Source: Mycolicibacterium mucogenicum DSM 44124
GTDB taxonomy: Bacteria; Actinomycetota; Actinomycetes; Mycobacteriales; Mycobacteriaceae
Assembly: GCF_005670685.2 (NCBI RefSeq)
Contig: NZ_CP062008.1
Span: 2,170,001 to 2,234,000 of the forward strand
DNA: 64,000 bases
Direction: 5' to 3'
A model generated the notes under the pieces. The model searched no databases. It saw only the letters and a program-made list of their open reading frames with translations, and had not been told where the DNA came from. Positions within the stretch are counted from its first letter, which is position 1. Each line of letters opens with the position of its first letter. Shown here piece by piece: positions 1-10,288 of the stretch. The position numbers and the translations under genes were made by a program.

Positions 1-655
1 AGCGCACGATGGTCGCGATGATGCCGGCGAGGTATCCGAGCCGCGCGACCTCTGACGGGCGGAAGGCCGGCCCGCCCGGGCGGCCCAGCATGATCGCGGT
101 GTACGGGTCGCCCAACGGTGCCGCGGCCAGGGTTGTGTCGATATCCCGCCAGAACTGCGGCACCCAGTCGCCGGTGGCGTCCAGGGCAGCGGCATGCTCC
201 AGCGGCAGCCACGGCGCCGAGTAGGCGAGCGTCTCGGGCGCACCCGGGCTGCCGGCGATGCGGCGGGGCTCGGCGCCGCCGGCCACCACCACACACCATC
301 CGACGCGCAGCACGCGCGGTGCTTCGTCGGCCAACACCTGGAGGCGGGCGGCCTTGCCCTTGGCGGCCGCCACATGGTCGATCAGTTCCAGTTCGCGGTG
401 GGCTTCGAGCAGCCCGGTGTGGGGCCGAATGCTGTCCACGTACACGCCCTTGAGCGCCTCCGCGGCGGTGATCAGGGTGTCGGGCATGGACCCGTGCGGC
501 AGCTCGACCACCAGGTCGTCGACGGCGTAGCCCGGTCCGCGCTCGACGACGTCGAGCGACAGGATGTCGGCGCCCACCGAGCCGAGAGCCACCGCGAGGG
601 AGCCGAGGCTACCGGGGCGGTCTTCGAGCTGCACCCGCAGCAGATAGGAGGACAC
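1..655 (-). CDS. ACT-domain protein (Rv3013-like), cut at left edge
   Basis: GTG start at 655-653; 218 codons are visible and the next codon, starting with T, runs off the window. The N-terminus ([17 protein letters not shown]...) is a classic ACT small-molecule-binding fold. ACT domains usually bind amino acids and regulate metabolic enzymes, but this protein has no attached catalytic domain that I can see. The C-terminal part (about residues 90-218) is less typical and ends [13 protein letters not shown]. It matches my memory of M. tuberculosis Rv3013, also 218 aa, which lies beside gatC there. The stop codon is therefore probably just outside. It is transcribed divergently from gatC. The ligand is unknown. 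Confidence 0.8.
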   Translation of the reverse strand, partial: MSSYLLRVQLEDRPGSLGSLAVALGSVGADILSLDVVERGPGYAVDDLVVELPHGSMPDTLITAAEALKGVYVDSIRPHTGLLEAHRELELIDHVAAAKGKAARLQVLADEAPRVLRVGWCVVVAGGAEPRRIAGSPGAPETLAYSAPWLPLEHAAALDATGDWVPQFWRDIDTTLAAAPLGDPYTAIMLGRPGGPAFRPSEVARLGYLAGIIATIVR

Positions 656-754
656 GCGACAACTGTGGCACAGCGTCGTGGCGATGGCAGGACGTGCAGG
701 TGCGTCGCGTGTCACGGATGCGTTCCCCGTCGCGGGACCCATCGGGCTCCCCAC

Positions 755-768
755 TAGGCTGTTTCGAC
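755..768 (+). promoter_or_regulatory. Leaderless-type -10 of gatC
   Basis: TAGGCT at 755-760 fits the TANNNT -10 consensus and lies 8 nt before the GTG at 769. Transcription would begin at or next to the start codon, so gatC is probably translated from a leaderless mRNA. This supports GTG 769 over the in-frame ATG at 694. Confidence 0.5.
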
Positions 769-1068
769 GTGTCGAAGATTTCCCGGGACGATGTCGCCCA
801 TCTGGCGAATCTGGCCCGGCTCGCCCTGACCGATGGTGAGCTGGACAGTTTCGCAGGCCAGCTCGATGCCATCCTGGCGCACGTCGGCAAGATTCAGGCC
901 GTCGACGTCACCGGTATCGAGGCGACCGGCAATCCGCTCAAAGAGGTGAACATCACCCGGCCCGACGTCGAGGTGGCCAGCCTCGGGCAGGAGCAGGCGC
1001 TGGCGGAGGCCCCGCGGGCCGAGGACGGCCGGTTCGCCGTGCCCCGCATCTTGGGAGAAGCAGAGTGA
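769..1068 (+). CDS. gatC: Glu/Asp-tRNA amidotransferase subunit C
   Basis: A 99-residue GatC, the small belt subunit that clamps GatA to GatB in the GatCAB complex. That complex converts mischarged Glu-tRNA(Gln) and Asp-tRNA(Asn) to the correct amidated forms. The start [20 protein letters not shown] is the typical family N-terminus and follows a -10 hexamer by 8 nt; the longer open frame from 694 lacks family similarity. The stop overlaps the gatA start by 4 nt (GTGA), indicating translational coupling. gatB is encoded separately at 5416, as in other mycobacteria. Confidence 0.95.
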   Translation: MSKISRDDVAHLANLARLALTDGELDSFAGQLDAILAHVGKIQAVDVTGIEATGNPLKEVNITRPDVEVASLGQEQALAEAPRAEDGRFAVPRILGEAE

Positions 1069-2549
1069 GCGACCTGATCCGTTTCGACGCCGCCACGCTC
1101 GGCGAGAAGATCGCCGCCGGCGACGTGTCGGCCACCGAGGTCACCCAGGCGCACCTGGACCAGATCGCCGCCACCGACGAGACCTACCACGCCTTCCTGC
1201 ACGTGGGTGCCCAGGAGGCCCTGGCCGCTGCCGCGGCCGTCGACAAGCAGGTGGCCGCCGGCGAGCCGCTGGCCTCGCCGCTCGCCGGTGTTCCGTTGGC
1301 GCTCAAGGACGTTTTCACCACCACCGACGCGCCGACCACGGCCGGCTCGAAGATTCTGGAGGGCTGGCGGTCGCCGTATGACGCGACCGTGACCGCGCGA
1401 CTGCGCGCGGCCGGGATTCCGATCCTCGGCAAGACCAACATGGACGAGTTCGCCATGGGGTCGTCGACCGAGAACTCGGCCTACGGCCCGACCCGCAACC
1501 CCTGGGACGTCAATCGCGTGCCGGGCGGATCCGGTGGCGGTAGTGCCGCGGCGCTCGCGGCGTTCCAGGCGCCGCTGGCGATCGGCACCGACACCGGTGG
1601 CTCGATCCGTCAGCCCGCCGCGCTGACCGCGACCGTCGGCGTCAAGCCCACCTACGGCACCGTCTCGCGGTACGGGTTGATCGCCTGCGCGTCGTCGCTG
1701 GACCAGGGCGGGCCGTGCGCCCGCACGGTGCTCGACACCGCGCTGCTGCACCAGGTGATCGCCGGCCACGACCCGCGCGATTCCACCTCGGTCGACGCTC
1801 CCGTGCCCGATGTGGTCGCAGCGGCACGGGCGGGCGCCGCCGGTGACCTCAAGGGCATCCGGATCGGTGTGGTGAAGCAGCTGCACACCGGCGAGGGCTA
1901 CCAGCCCGGCGTGCTGTCGTCGTTCAACACCGCGGTGGACCAGCTGACCGAGCTCGGCGCCGAGATCACCGAGGTCGACTGCCCGACCTTCGACTACTCG
2001 CTCGCGGCTTACTACCTGATCCTGCCGTCCGAGGTGTCGTCGAACCTCGCGCGCTTCGACGCGATGCGCTACGGCCTGCGGGTCGGCGACGACGGCACCC
2101 ACAGTGCCGAAGAGGTCATGGCGCTCACGCGTGCCGCCGGATTCGGGCCAGAAGTCAAGCGCCGCATCATGATCGGCACCTACGCGCTGTCGTCGGGCTA
2201 TTACGACGCCTACTACAACCAGGCCCAGAAGGTGCGCACTCTGATCGCGCGCGACCTCGATCGCGCGTACGAGAAGGTCGACGTGCTGGTCACCCCGACC
2301 ACCCCGACCACCGCGTTCGGGCTGGGCGAGAAGGTCGACGACCCGCTGGCGATGTACCTGTTCGACCTGTGCACGCTGCCGCTGAACCTGGCCGGCCACT
2401 GCGGCATGTCGGTGCCGTCGGGCCTGTCGCCGGACGACAATCTGCCGGTCGGGCTGCAGATCATGGCGCCGGCCCTGGCCGACGACCGGCTGTACCGCGT
2501 CGGTGCGGCCTACGAAGCCGCCCGCGGCGCGCTGCCCACCGCCGTCTAG
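1065..2549 (+). CDS. gatA: Glu/Asp-tRNA amidotransferase subunit A
   Basis: A 494-residue amidase-signature enzyme that releases ammonia from glutamine for transamidation of Glu-tRNA(Gln) or Asp-tRNA(Asn). The Ser-cisSer-Lys triad is visible: Lys81 (in LALKDVF), cis-Ser156 (in the [10 protein letters not shown] glycine-rich loop) and nucleophile Ser180 ([13 protein letters not shown]). The spacing matches the family. The GTG start overlaps the gatC stop by 4 nt. A nested hairpin follows the gene, separating it from pfkA. Length is normal for GatA (about 485-495 aa). Confidence 0.97.
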   Translation: MSDLIRFDAATLGEKIAAGDVSATEVTQAHLDQIAATDETYHAFLHVGAQEALAAAAAVDKQVAAGEPLASPLAGVPLALKDVFTTTDAPTTAGSKILEGWRSPYDATVTARLRAAGIPILGKTNMDEFAMGSSTENSAYGPTRNPWDVNRVPGGSGGGSAAALAAFQAPLAIGTDTGGSIRQPAALTATVGVKPTYGTVSRYGLIACASSLDQGGPCARTVLDTALLHQVIAGHDPRDSTSVDAPVPDVVAAARAGAAGDLKGIRIGVVKQLHTGEGYQPGVLSSFNTAVDQLTELGAEITEVDCPTFDYSLAAYYLILPSEVSSNLARFDAMRYGLRVGDDGTHSAEEVMALTRAAGFGPEVKRRIMIGTYALSSGYYDAYYNQAQKVRTLIARDLDRAYEKVDVLVTPTTPTTAFGLGEKVDDPLAMYLFDLCTLPLNLAGHCGMSVPSGLSPDDNLPVGLQIMAPALADDRLYRVGAAYEAARGALPTAV

Positions 2550-2552
2550 CGC

Positions 2553-2608
2553 CGAACGTGCGCACAGCTCGCCGGATCTGTCGATTCGGCGAGCCTGCTG
2601 CACGTTCG
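2553..2608. terminator. Nested hairpin between gatA and pfkA
   Basis: Two nested inverted repeats: CGAACGTGC (2553-2561) with GCACGTTCG (2600-2608), and inside them GCTCGCCG (2567-2574) with CGGCGAGC (2587-2594). There is no T-run, so this is a probable factor-dependent or I-shaped mycobacterial terminator, or a processing site, after gatCA. Confidence 0.5.
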
Positions 2609-2645
2609 ACGAGAACGAGAACCCGCGAGCGGGCAGTATGGGGTC

Positions 2646-3677
2646 ATGCGGATAGGTGTGCTGACCGGTGGCGGTGACTGTCCTGGCCTGAATGCGGTGA
2701 TCCGGGCGGTGGTCCGCACGTGCGATGCCCGGTACGGCTCGACGGTCGTCGGATTCCGGGACGGCTGGCGTGGCCTGCTCGAGAATCGCCGCGAGCAGCT
2801 CAAGAACGACGACCGCAACGACCGGCTACTGGCCAAGGGCGGCACCATGCTGGGCACGGCGCGCGTCAACCCCGACAAGCTGCGGGCCGGGCTGGACCAG
2901 ATCAAGCAGACGCTCGAGGACAACGGCATCGACGTGCTGATCCCGATCGGCGGGGAGGGCACGCTGACGGCGGCGCACTGGCTGGCCGAAGAGAACGTCC
3001 CCGTCGTCGGTGTGCCCAAGACCATCGACAACGACATCGATTGCACCGACGTCACTTTCGGCCACGACACCGCGCTGATGATCGCCACCGAGGCGATCGA
3101 CCGGCTGCACAGCACGGCCGAGTCGCATCAGCGGGTGATGCTCGTCGAGGTGATGGGACGGCATGCAGGCTGGATCGCGCTCGGCGCCGGCATGGCGGCC
3201 GGCGCCCACATGACCTTGATCCCGGAACAGCCGTTCGACGTCGAAGAGGTGTGCCGGCTGGTGAAACAGCGCTTCGTGCGCGGAGATTCGCATTTCATCT
3301 GCGTCGTTGCTGAAGGCGCGCGACCGGCCGAGGGCTCAATGCAGTTGCGCGACGGCGGAATTGACGAATTCGGGCATGTGCGATTCACCGGCGTCGCGCA
3401 GCAGTTGGCCATCGAGATCGAGAAGCGGATCCGCAAGGAGGTCCGCACCACGGTGCTCGGTCACGTGCAGCGCGGCGGCACGCCGACGCCCCATGATCGC
3501 GTGCTGGCGACCCGGTTCGGGATCAACGCCGCCGACGCCGCTCATGCGGGGGAGTACGGGATGATGGTGTCGTTGCAGGGCCAGGAGATCGGCCGCGTGC
3601 CGTTGGCGGACGCCGTCCGGCAACTGAAGCTGGTGCCGCAGAGCCGTTACGACGACGCCGCGGAGTTCTTCGGTTAG
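2646..3677 (+). CDS. pfkA: 6-phosphofructokinase
   Basis: A 343-residue phosphofructokinase converting fructose 6-phosphate to fructose 1,6-bisphosphate in glycolysis. The N-terminal nucleotide loop is [14 protein letters not shown]. The phosphoryl-donor loop reads GGEGT where E. coli has GGDGS; its glycine at the ATP/PPi-discriminating position suggests ATP dependence. The catalytic segment PKTIDNDI is intact. The length equals what I recall for M. tuberculosis PfkA (343 aa). A CAGTAT -10 (2634-2639) lies 6 nt before the ATG, suggesting leaderless transcription. The 3' end overlaps the convergent glycerophosphodiesterase by 4 nt. Confidence 0.95.
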   Translation: MRIGVLTGGGDCPGLNAVIRAVVRTCDARYGSTVVGFRDGWRGLLENRREQLKNDDRNDRLLAKGGTMLGTARVNPDKLRAGLDQIKQTLEDNGIDVLIPIGGEGTLTAAHWLAEENVPVVGVPKTIDNDIDCTDVTFGHDTALMIATEAIDRLHSTAESHQRVMLVEVMGRHAGWIALGAGMAAGAHMTLIPEQPFDVEEVCRLVKQRFVRGDSHFICVVAEGARPAEGSMQLRDGGIDEFGHVRFTGVAQQLAIEIEKRIRKEVRTTVLGHVQRGGTPTPHDRVLATRFGINAADAAHAGEYGMMVSLQGQEIGRVPLADAVRQLKLVPQSRYDDAAEFFG

Positions 3678-4675
3678 CGGTAGGCCTTCGGCAGTGGCAT
3701 GCCGAGTTCCGATTCCACCGCGCGCAGCCGGCTCGGGTAGTCGGTGATGATGCCGTCGGCGCCGGCCGCGATCTGTGCCTTCATGGTGTCGGCGTCGTTG
3801 ATCGTCCACGGAATCACCTTGAGCCCACGGGCATGTGCGCGGTCGATGAATGCCCGGTCGGCCACGAGCGCGAAATCCGGGTCCTTCGGCGTCAGTCCGT
3901 AGGGCACCGAGTAGCCGGGCGACAGGATGTCCGCGCCGACCGACGCCGCCCCGGCGATCGGGTCGGTGACGACGGCCGGGTTCACGTCCGCCGTCCACGC
4001 CGAGTTCGGCACCCAGGTCGTCTCATCCCACAGCGCCACCAAGGGGATACCGGGTTCCTGCGTACGCACGAGCGGCAGCGAGCGCCAGTCGAAACTCTGG
4101 ATCTCCACCTTGTCGACCTTCCCGGCAGCCCGCACGGCGGCGAGGATGACGTCGACGAATTGCTGTGGTGTGGCGGAGGTTTCGGGCTTGTCGGCTTCGA
4201 TCTTGGTCTCGATGTTGTACCGGACGGCGGCGTGGTGCGCGTCCGCGAGCGCGAAAACCTGATCGAGGGTGGCGATCTTGTTGCCGGTCACCACTTCGGC
4301 GGCCGGGAATCCGTCGAGCAGTTTGCCGCAGTTGAGCGTGTGCAGCTGGGCCCGGGTGAGGTCGTGCACGAGCTTGCCGACGTAGGGGTATTGCGGGTCG
4401 CCCGGGAAGGCGGGGCCGGTGTCGTCGCACTTCTCGGGCTGGATGGCCGGGTCGTGCCACACCATGGGCGCACCGTCCTTGGCGAGGACGATGTCGAGTT
4501 CCAGCGTGCTGACACCGAGCTCGATGGCCTTGGTGAAGGCGCGCAGCGATTCCTCGGTGGTCTCGCCGCGTCCGCCGCGGTGCGCTTGCAGGTCGAAAGT
4601 GCCGGAATCGGCCGATGCGACGGGCGTGGCCGTCAGCGCGAAGGTGGTCAGCAGGGCGCCGATGCGTGCGAGCAT
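3674..4675 (-). CDS. Secreted glycerophosphodiester phosphodiesterase
   Basis: 333 residues with an N-terminal signal peptide (about 1-22, cleavage near VASA-D) followed by a GDPD TIM-barrel. The hallmarks are [14 protein letters not shown] (catalytic His-Arg and metal-binding Glu), [11 protein letters not shown] and WHD. The family hydrolyses deacylated phospholipids to glycerol 3-phosphate and an alcohol, here most likely outside the membrane. The ending [14 protein letters not shown] is typical of bacterial GlpQ-type enzymes. A TAATCT -10 (4687-4682) sits 6 nt upstream of the ATG. The gene is convergent with pfkA. Confidence 0.88.
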   Translation of the reverse strand: MLARIGALLTTFALTATPVASADSGTFDLQAHRGGRGETTEESLRAFTKAIELGVSTLELDIVLAKDGAPMVWHDPAIQPEKCDDTGPAFPGDPQYPYVGKLVHDLTRAQLHTLNCGKLLDGFPAAEVVTGNKIATLDQVFALADAHHAAVRYNIETKIEADKPETSATPQQFVDVILAAVRAAGKVDKVEIQSFDWRSLPLVRTQEPGIPLVALWDETTWVPNSAWTADVNPAVVTDPIAGAASVGADILSPGYSVPYGLTPKDPDFALVADRAFIDRAHARGLKVIPWTINDADTMKAQIAAGADGIITDYPSRLRAVESELGMPLPKAYR

Positions 4676-4720
4676 CGGCGGAGATTAACGGGTCTCGGGA
4701 AATGGCCGGTGAACGACGGG

Positions 4721-5392
4721 TCAGACCGCGGCGAGCTTGTGCACCTGCGCGGTGAACAACGAGGCCAGGGGCTGGTCGCAGGTCTGCGGCGGGTCGGTGG
4801 CCGTCATGAGGCAGATGGCGGTGACCGACACCCCGCGGTACTGCCCGAGCACCTTGACGCTCATGAACGGCGTCACCAGGCCGCCGCGGGCGGAAACGGT
4901 CTCGCGGACGGTCACTACCCAGGCGGGGAGGGCAGCGGGATTCGGCCGGCGGTCGACGTCGATCACGAGCAGGTCGTTGATCGTGTAGCGGGTGCAGGTG
5001 CGCGCGGCCTCGGCGTAGTTCGGCCACGTGTACGGCAGCCTCAGCCAGACCGCGAGGGCGTGGTGCGTGTCCTTCTTCAGCTGTACCTGGACGGCCTGCC
5101 GGCTCGGCGCGCCGGCCAGCGCCACACAGGATTGCGGTGACACGTCTTCTGTGGACGGCCGGGTGGCCGTGCTCTGCGTGGGACCGTCGAACCTGGCCGT
5201 CGGCCAGTCGGGAAAGTCCTGCCGCCCCACCGCCATCGACGCCTCGAGGTTGGTGATACCCGGATCCACGAGGCCGCGGATCGCCATGACACCACCGGTG
5301 ACCACCACGGCCACTGCCACGATCGCCCCGACCACCAGCGCCGCGAACGTCCGGTTCACGGGTGCTGGGGGCAGCGGTTGACCGGCGCTCAT
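4721..5392 (-). CDS. Single-pass membrane protein of unknown function
   Basis: 223 residues: a proline-rich cytoplasmic tail, one transmembrane helix (about 15-38, rich in A/V/G) and an extracytoplasmic domain of about 180 residues with four cysteines that could form disulfides. I recognise no enzyme motif. Position beside gatB suggests it corresponds to M. tuberculosis Rv3008, but this rests only on synteny. A TAGTGT -10 (5405-5400) lies 7 nt before the ATG and overlaps the -10 of the divergent gatB. Confidence 0.8.
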   Translation of the reverse strand: MSAGQPLPPAPVNRTFAALVVGAIVAVAVVVTGGVMAIRGLVDPGITNLEASMAVGRQDFPDWPTARFDGPTQSTATRPSTEDVSPQSCVALAGAPSRQAVQVQLKKDTHHALAVWLRLPYTWPNYAEAARTCTRYTINDLLVIDVDRRPNPAALPAWVVTVRETVSARGGLVTPFMSVKVLGQYRGVSVTAICLMTATDPPQTCDQPLASLFTAQVHKLAAV

Positions 5393-5399
5393 GGGGCCG

Positions 5400-5409
5400 A
5401 CACTACGAT
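5400..5409. promoter_or_regulatory. Overlapping divergent -10 elements, gatB versus 4721-5392 gene
   Basis: On the plus strand TACGAT (5404-5409) lies 6 nt before the gatB ATG at 5416. On the minus strand TAGTGT (5405-5400) lies 7 nt before the ATG at 5392. The two hexamers share two bases, so RNA polymerase probably cannot open both promoters at once. Confidence 0.5.
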
Positions 5410-5415
5410 CAACGC

Positions 5416-6912
5416 ATGGCTGACGCAGACCTTCTCGACTACGACGACGTCCTCGCGACGTACGAGCCCGTCATGGGCATGGAAGTCCATGTCGAGCTGT
5501 CCACCGAGACCAAGATGTTCTGTGGCTGTGCGAACCGGTTCGGCGCCGAGCCGAACACGCTGGTGTGCCCGGTGTGCCTGGGCCTGCCCGGTGCGCTGCC
5601 GGTGGTCAACGAGGCGGCCGTGGAGTCCGCGATCCGGATCGGGCTCGCGCTGAACTGCGACATCGCGCCGTGGGGCCGGTTCGCCCGGAAGAACTACTTC
5701 TACCCGGACCAGCCGAAGAACTACCAGATCAGTCAGTACGACGAGCCCATCGCCGTCAACGGCTACCTCGACGTTCCCCTGGAGGACGGCAGCACCTGGC
5801 GCGTCGAGATCGAGCGCGCCCACATGGAGGAGGACACCGGCAAGCTGACCCACCTGGGCAGCGACACCGGCCGCATCTCCGGCGCCACCACGTCGCTGGC
5901 CGACTTCAACCGGGCCGGGGTGCCGTTGGTCGAGATCGTCACCCGGCCCATCGAGGGCGCCGGCGAACGCGCCCCCGAGATCGCCCGCGCCTACGTCACC
6001 GCGCTGCGGGACCTGTTGCGCGGCTTGGACGTTTCCGACGTCCGCATGGACCAGGGCTCGATGCGCTGCGACTCCAACGTCTCGCTCAAGCTCAAGGGCG
6101 CCGCGGAGTTCGGCACCCGTACCGAGACCAAGAACGTCAACTCGCTCAAGAGCGTCGAGGTGGCGGTCCGCTACGAGATGCGCCGGCAGGCCGCCGTGCT
6201 GCAGTCCGGCGGCACCATCACGCAGGAGACCCGGCACTTCCACGAGGACGGGCACACCACCGCGGGCCGCAGCAAGGAAACCGCCGAGGACTACCGCTAC
6301 TTCCCGGAGCCGGACCTGGAGCCCATCGCTCCGTCGGACGAGTTGGTGGAGCGGCTGCGCGGCACCATCCCGGAGCTTCCGTGGTTGGTGCGCAAGCGGA
6401 TTCAGGAAGACTGGGGCATCTCGGACGAGGTCATGCGCGACCTCGTCAACGCCGGTGCGGTGGAGCTGGTGGCCGCGACCGTCGAGCACGGCGCGTCCAG
6501 TGAGGCGGCCCGCGCGTGGTGGGGCAACTTCCTGGTGCAGAAGGCCAACGAGAGTGAAGTGACGCTCGAGGAGCTGGCCATCACCCCGGCGCAGGTCGCC
6601 GCGGTGGTCAAGCTGGTCGACGACGGCAAGCTGTCCAACAAGCTGGCCCGCCAGGTCGTCGAGGGTGTGCTGGCCGGCGAGGGCGAGCCCGAGCAGGTGA
6701 TGAACGACCGCGGACTCGTTGTGGTGCGCGATGATTCGCTCATCCAGGCCGCGATCGACGAGGCGCTGGCGGCCCAGCCGGACATCGCCGACAAGATCCG
6801 CGGCGGCAAGGTCCAGGCCGCCGGTGCGATCGTCGGCGCGGTGATGAAGGCGACCAAGGGTCAGGCCGACGCGGCGCGCGTGCGCGAACTGGTCATCGCG
6901 GCCTGCAGCTAG
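5416..6912 (+). CDS. gatB: Glu/Asp-tRNA amidotransferase subunit B
   Basis: 498 residues starting [36 protein letters not shown]. GatB activates the tRNA-bound Glu or Asp by phosphorylation and receives ammonia from GatA. The N-terminal cradle shows the metal-site region [24 protein letters not shown] with the expected Cys residues. A helical and YqeY-like tail for tRNA binding follows from about residue 300. The ATG at 5416 is chosen because the family begins there and a TACGAT -10 lies 6 nt upstream. Convergent 4-nt overlap with the next gene. Confidence 0.96.
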   Translation: MADADLLDYDDVLATYEPVMGMEVHVELSTETKMFCGCANRFGAEPNTLVCPVCLGLPGALPVVNEAAVESAIRIGLALNCDIAPWGRFARKNYFYPDQPKNYQISQYDEPIAVNGYLDVPLEDGSTWRVEIERAHMEEDTGKLTHLGSDTGRISGATTSLADFNRAGVPLVEIVTRPIEGAGERAPEIARAYVTALRDLLRGLDVSDVRMDQGSMRCDSNVSLKLKGAAEFGTRTETKNVNSLKSVEVAVRYEMRRQAAVLQSGGTITQETRHFHEDGHTTAGRSKETAEDYRYFPEPDLEPIAPSDELVERLRGTIPELPWLVRKRIQEDWGISDEVMRDLVNAGAVELVAATVEHGASSEAARAWWGNFLVQKANESEVTLEELAITPAQVAAVVKLVDDGKLSNKLARQVVEGVLAGEGEPEQVMNDRGLVVVRDDSLIQAAIDEALAAQPDIADKIRGGKVQAAGAIVGAVMKATKGQADAARVRELVIAACS

Positions 6913-8018
6913 CGCAGCGCCGCCTGCGGCGCGGGCGTGGTCTTCGGACGGAGTGACGAGACGCCCGCGACGCAGTAGCCCGCGATCACGAAACACACCG
7001 CGGCGCAGGGCAGATTGCCGGTCGGCGTGCCCGCACCCGTGACGCCGTCGATGGCGCCGGCGAAGTCGGGCAGCGCGGCCAGCCACAGCACCGTGAAGGT
7101 GAGCAGGTACAGCACCCCGAAGACCCGCACGTACGGACTCGGGTGCTCCGTGCCGACGCGGCGCGTGATCCGCCAGTCCTGGATCAGGACCGGCACCGCC
7201 ACCAAGAAGAACACCGCCACCTCGACACCGAGGACCGCGTACTGCGTCGCGCTGTGCTGGGCGGACAGCAACGTCGGCAGGCTGAGCAGCCCCATGATGA
7301 CCGGTGCCAGCACGCTGATGAGCGGTATGCGCCAGGCCAGCGACACCGCACCCGGCGGTGTGCCCGCGGCTACCCGGCGCCCGATCAGCACATGCACCAG
7401 GAACGCAACCGCCGCGGGTCCGACGACCGCCAGGCTGACCCAACTGCTGACCGGTACGCAGCCGAGCGTCGGGTGATTGAGGGGGTTCGCGGTGTTCCAG
7501 ACCCACCAGCGCAGCTGCGGGCCGAGGTGGTCGAACACGCCGTAGACGCAGCCGTGCACGAAGCCGACGCAGATGGCGCCGATCACCGCGCCGCGCCGTT
7601 CGAAAACCCCGGTGGCGCGGACGATGTCATACGCGAGCGTGATGGTCGCCGGGTACAACGCCACGATGTACAGCGGTAGGCGGCCGTCGACGAAATCGAC
7701 GCTGAACACGTTGTGCACCAACATGACCCCGAGCCGGGTGCCCGCGAAGATGTCGGGTGGATGGCGGGGGAGTTCGGTCACCAGCGCATAGACCACCGAC
7801 GCCAGCCAGATGGCGATCCCGGTCGGGTCCCGCCGGACGCGCCGCAGCGCGTAGGCCAGCGCCAGTGCGGCGCCGATCAGCATCAGCAGCTCGACGACCG
7901 GCATGGTCCAGTGGGTCAGGGTCAGTGGGTTGCGCAGCTTGACCCAGGAATCGTCGTCGCAGGAAAAGCCCAGGTAGCCGGCCAACCGAGCGAAGTCGGC
8001 CGGGCAGGCGCGCATCAT
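6909..8018 (-). CDS. Polytopic membrane protein, unknown family
   Basis: 369 residues with about nine hydrophobic segments spread over the length (for example [21 protein letters not shown] and FVLYLLT-type helices towards the C-terminus). The N-terminal 30 residues contain Cys and acidic residues and look extracytoplasmic or cytosolic. The motif [22 protein letters not shown] and the following [19 protein letters not shown] segment are distinctive, but I cannot link them to a known transporter or enzyme. Two adjacent ATG codons (8018, 8015) follow an AGAGG ribosome site. No function proposed. Confidence 0.8.
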   Translation of the reverse strand: MMRACPADFARLAGYLGFSCDDDSWVKLRNPLTLTHWTMPVVELLMLIGAALALAYALRRVRRDPTGIAIWLASVVYALVTELPRHPPDIFAGTRLGVMLVHNVFSVDFVDGRLPLYIVALYPATITLAYDIVRATGVFERRGAVIGAICVGFVHGCVYGVFDHLGPQLRWWVWNTANPLNHPTLGCVPVSSWVSLAVVGPAAVAFLVHVLIGRRVAAGTPPGAVSLAWRIPLISVLAPVIMGLLSLPTLLSAQHSATQYAVLGVEVAVFFLVAVPVLIQDWRITRRVGTEHPSPYVRVFGVLYLLTFTVLWLAALPDFAGAIDGVTGAGTPTGNLPCAAVCFVIAGYCVAGVSSLRPKTTPAPQAALR

Positions 8019-8047
8019 CGAGCGACCTCTCGCACGTCGGGTGCCAA

Positions 8048-9223
8048 TTACGTCTTGTCGTCAGTGCTACGCGGGAATCCGCCCTGCGGGAACAGCGGGA
8101 ACACGACGTCGTCGAACTTCTCGACGTCGCCGGCCGTCTTGTTCACCGTGGCGCCCCAGACATTGCCGTCGGGGGAGAGCTTCAGCGCGAAGACATGGCC
8201 GTGGGTGTCCGTGCGGAGCGCCTCGGGGTCACCCGTGACCGCGCCGGTCTCCTTCGACAGCCGCACGGCCACCGTCTTCTTGGTGTTGACGAGGTTGACC
8301 ATGACGGTGTCGTCGGTTGCCACGCAGCCCGCGACACCGGGGCGGTCGGGCCAGCTCCACACCGTCGACACCTTGGAGTCCTTGGTGATCCGCTGCAGCC
8401 GGTCGCCGGTCGGGGTTCGGTCGGTGACGTACAACGAGCCGCTGGCGCCGTCGATGCACAGCCCGCCGCCGGAGCCCATGCCCGACAGCGCGGTGGTCGG
8501 GGGCGCCTGGCCCACCGTCGTCGGCTGCTCGATGCGCAGCAGCTTGCCCGCCAGCGAAGCCGGATCGGCTGCGGCAGCGGGGTTTCCGGCGTCGCCGGTG
8601 AGCACCACGAGGGTCGTCGGGCTGCTGAAGATCAGCGCTCCGGTGTTGCCTGTGGGGCCCTTGGGAATCCCGGTCAGGATCGGCTTCGGCACGTCGCCGT
8701 CGGCGATGCGGATGACCCGGTTGTCGGTCGGCGTGGTGATGTAGGCGTACATCAGCCGGTCCTGCTGGTAGCTCGGCGACAACACGATGTCCATGAGCCC
8801 GCCGTCACCGGACGCGTCGACCGGAATAACGGTCTTGACCTTGGGTTCTGCGTTCGTGGCGATGTTCTTGACGGCGCCGGTGACGCGCTCGGCGACGATC
8901 GCCGACTTGCTGTCGCCGCCCATGATGAGGCCGCTGGTGCTCTCCAGACAGCCCTGCAGCACGGCCGGCGCCGGGCAGGCCTTCGGGAACGGGTTGGGCG
9001 GCAGCGGCGGCGGAGGCGGCGGGGGCGAGGCGGGCGCCCCGCCGAGGTCGGGCTCGATGGTGAACGGCTCGGACGCCGCCGAATCGAAACGGGCACAGCT
9101 GGGCAGCGCCAGCAAAGCGATGGCGCACAACGCCAGGACCCGCCGAGCGGGTGCAGAGCCGGAACGCCCAGGCCGGTGTTCGGGCCTCGTCAGCGCAGCC
9201 CGCGTCGACCGCCGCAATGTCAT
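8048..9223 (-). CDS. lppZ: LppZ-like lipoprotein with sugar-dehydrogenase-type beta-propeller
   Basis: 391 residues. The N-terminal signal ends in a lipobox LPSC with lipidated Cys43, then a proline-rich stretch and a propeller-like domain (PSYQQDRLMYAYITTP, SGMGSGGGLCIDGASGSLYVTD) like the glucose/sorbosone dehydrogenase fold. The catalytic role is unproven; LppZ of M. tuberculosis (Rv3006) has this form and sits beside doxX as here. ATG 9223 is preferred because TAACCT (9236-9231) lies 7 nt upstream; the longer open frame to 9469 runs through the doxX promoter. Divergent from doxX. Confidence 0.85.
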   Translation of the reverse strand: MTLRRSTRAALTRPEHRPGRSGSAPARRVLALCAIALLALPSCARFDSAASEPFTIEPDLGGAPASPPPPPPPLPPNPFPKACPAPAVLQGCLESTSGLIMGGDSKSAIVAERVTGAVKNIATNAEPKVKTVIPVDASGDGGLMDIVLSPSYQQDRLMYAYITTPTDNRVIRIADGDVPKPILTGIPKGPTGNTGALIFSSPTTLVVLTGDAGNPAAAADPASLAGKLLRIEQPTTVGQAPPTTALSGMGSGGGLCIDGASGSLYVTDRTPTGDRLQRITKDSKVSTVWSWPDRPGVAGCVATDDTVMVNLVNTKKTVAVRLSKETGAVTGDPEALRTDTHGHVFALKLSPDGNVWGATVNKTAGDVEKFDDVVFPLFPQGGFPRSTDDKT

Positions 9224-9335
9224 GCCCGTCAGGTTACGGACTGTTTGACGATGCTCGCCACGTCGGGGCCACGCGCCGGGCCGGGCAAATCCCGAGAACA
9301 AGCCGCCCAAACCACCCCTTAAATCCACGGTCAGC

Positions 9336-9355
9336 AGTGCAATTGCACTTACCCT
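9336..9355 (+). promoter_or_regulatory. doxX promoter with perfect 14-bp palindrome
   Basis: AGTGCAATTGCACT (9336-9349) is a perfect palindrome placed immediately before a -10 TACCCT (9350-9355). The ATG at 9363 follows after 7 nt, so the mRNA is probably leaderless. A dimeric regulator bound here would cover the -10/-35 spacer and block polymerase. Confidence 0.55.
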
Positions 9356-9362
9356 GGCAACC

Positions 9363-10265
9363 ATGACCAGTACTTCCCATGACCCGCGTGCATGGCAACG
9401 GCCCGATGAGTCGGCCGCCAGGCCCGCGTCGGCACGCCTGGTCGATCCAGAAGACGACCTGCCCATCACGACCTACCGCGGCAGTGGCGGCGCAGACGGC
9501 GGTGAGACCGCCGCGACCACGGCCATCCCGCGGTTCGACAATGCGTCGTCCGACGAGGCGACCGAGGTGACGGCCGCGTCGTCTTCGACGCCGTCCTCGA
9601 TGGCCTTCGATCTCATGCATGAACCCGAGCCACTGCCGTACGTGCAACCCCGGGAGAGGAACGCGGAGCAGGCCCAGACATTGGGCCCCGCCGAGATCGA
9701 GCCCGATCCCGAGACCGATGCCCGGGTGCGCGTCGCCAAGCGCCGCGGCACCCAGGACCTGGGTCTCATGGTGCTGCGCGTCGGCCTGGGCGCATGGCTG
9801 GTGGTCCACGGCCTGCAGAAGGCGTTCGGCTGGTGGGGCGGGCAGGGCCTGAACGGGTACGAGCACGCGCTGGCCGCCGCCGGCTTCCAGCACGCCGGGA
9901 TACTGACCTACCTCGCCACCGGGGCGCAGATCGGGGCCGGTGTCCTGCTGGTCCTGGGGCTGTTCACGCCGGTGGCCGCCGCAGTCGCCGTGGCCTACCT
10001 GGTCAACGCGCTCGCCGTCGAGGTGGCCGCACAGCCCGTGCACGGCTACTTCCCGTACTTCCTGCCCGAGGGGCACGAGTACCTGGTGACCCTGATCGTG
10101 CTGGCCGCGGCGTTGACCCTCACCGGGCCGGGGCTCTACGGCTTCGACGCCGGACGCGGCTGGGCCCGCCGGCCGTTCATCGGGTCGATCCTGTGCCTGC
10201 TGCTCGGCATCGGCGCGGGCGTCGGCGTGTGGCTGCTGCTGAACGGATCAAACCCGCTGCACTGA
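9363..10265 (+). CDS. DoxX-family membrane protein
   Basis: 300 residues. The first about 125 are acidic, Ser/Thr/Pro-rich and probably disordered. A DoxX domain with four transmembrane helices follows (about 130-290: LGLMVLRVGLGAWLVVHGLQK, FGWWGGQGLNGYEHALAAAGF). In M. tuberculosis the homologue Rv3005c joins SodA and the thiosulfate sulfurtransferase SseA in a membrane-associated oxidoreductase complex that couples radical detoxification to thiol homeostasis (established there, inferred here). Leaderless promoter with a palindromic operator upstream. The divergent neighbour is lppZ, as in M. tuberculosis. Confidence 0.88.
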   Translation: MTSTSHDPRAWQRPDESAARPASARLVDPEDDLPITTYRGSGGADGGETAATTAIPRFDNASSDEATEVTAASSSTPSSMAFDLMHEPEPLPYVQPRERNAEQAQTLGPAEIEPDPETDARVRVAKRRGTQDLGLMVLRVGLGAWLVVHGLQKAFGWWGGQGLNGYEHALAAAGFQHAGILTYLATGAQIGAGVLLVLGLFTPVAAAVAVAYLVNALAVEVAAQPVHGYFPYFLPEGHEYLVTLIVLAAALTLTGPGLYGFDAGRGWARRPFIGSILCLLLGIGAGVGVWLLLNGSNPLH

Positions 10266-10288
10266 GGTTGATCGACGCTCGACCGGCC

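Noticed and set aside
894..2603. 569-codon open frame antisense to gatA
   Set aside because: A GC-rich shadow of gatA: low-complexity Arg/Gly/Val/Gln protein with no domain, while gatA has all catalytic residues.
3674..3677. Frameshift or misassembly where pfkA and the phosphodiesterase overlap
   Set aside because: A 4-nt convergent stop-codon overlap is normal here; the same occurs at gatB/6909 and ddl/DUF3515.
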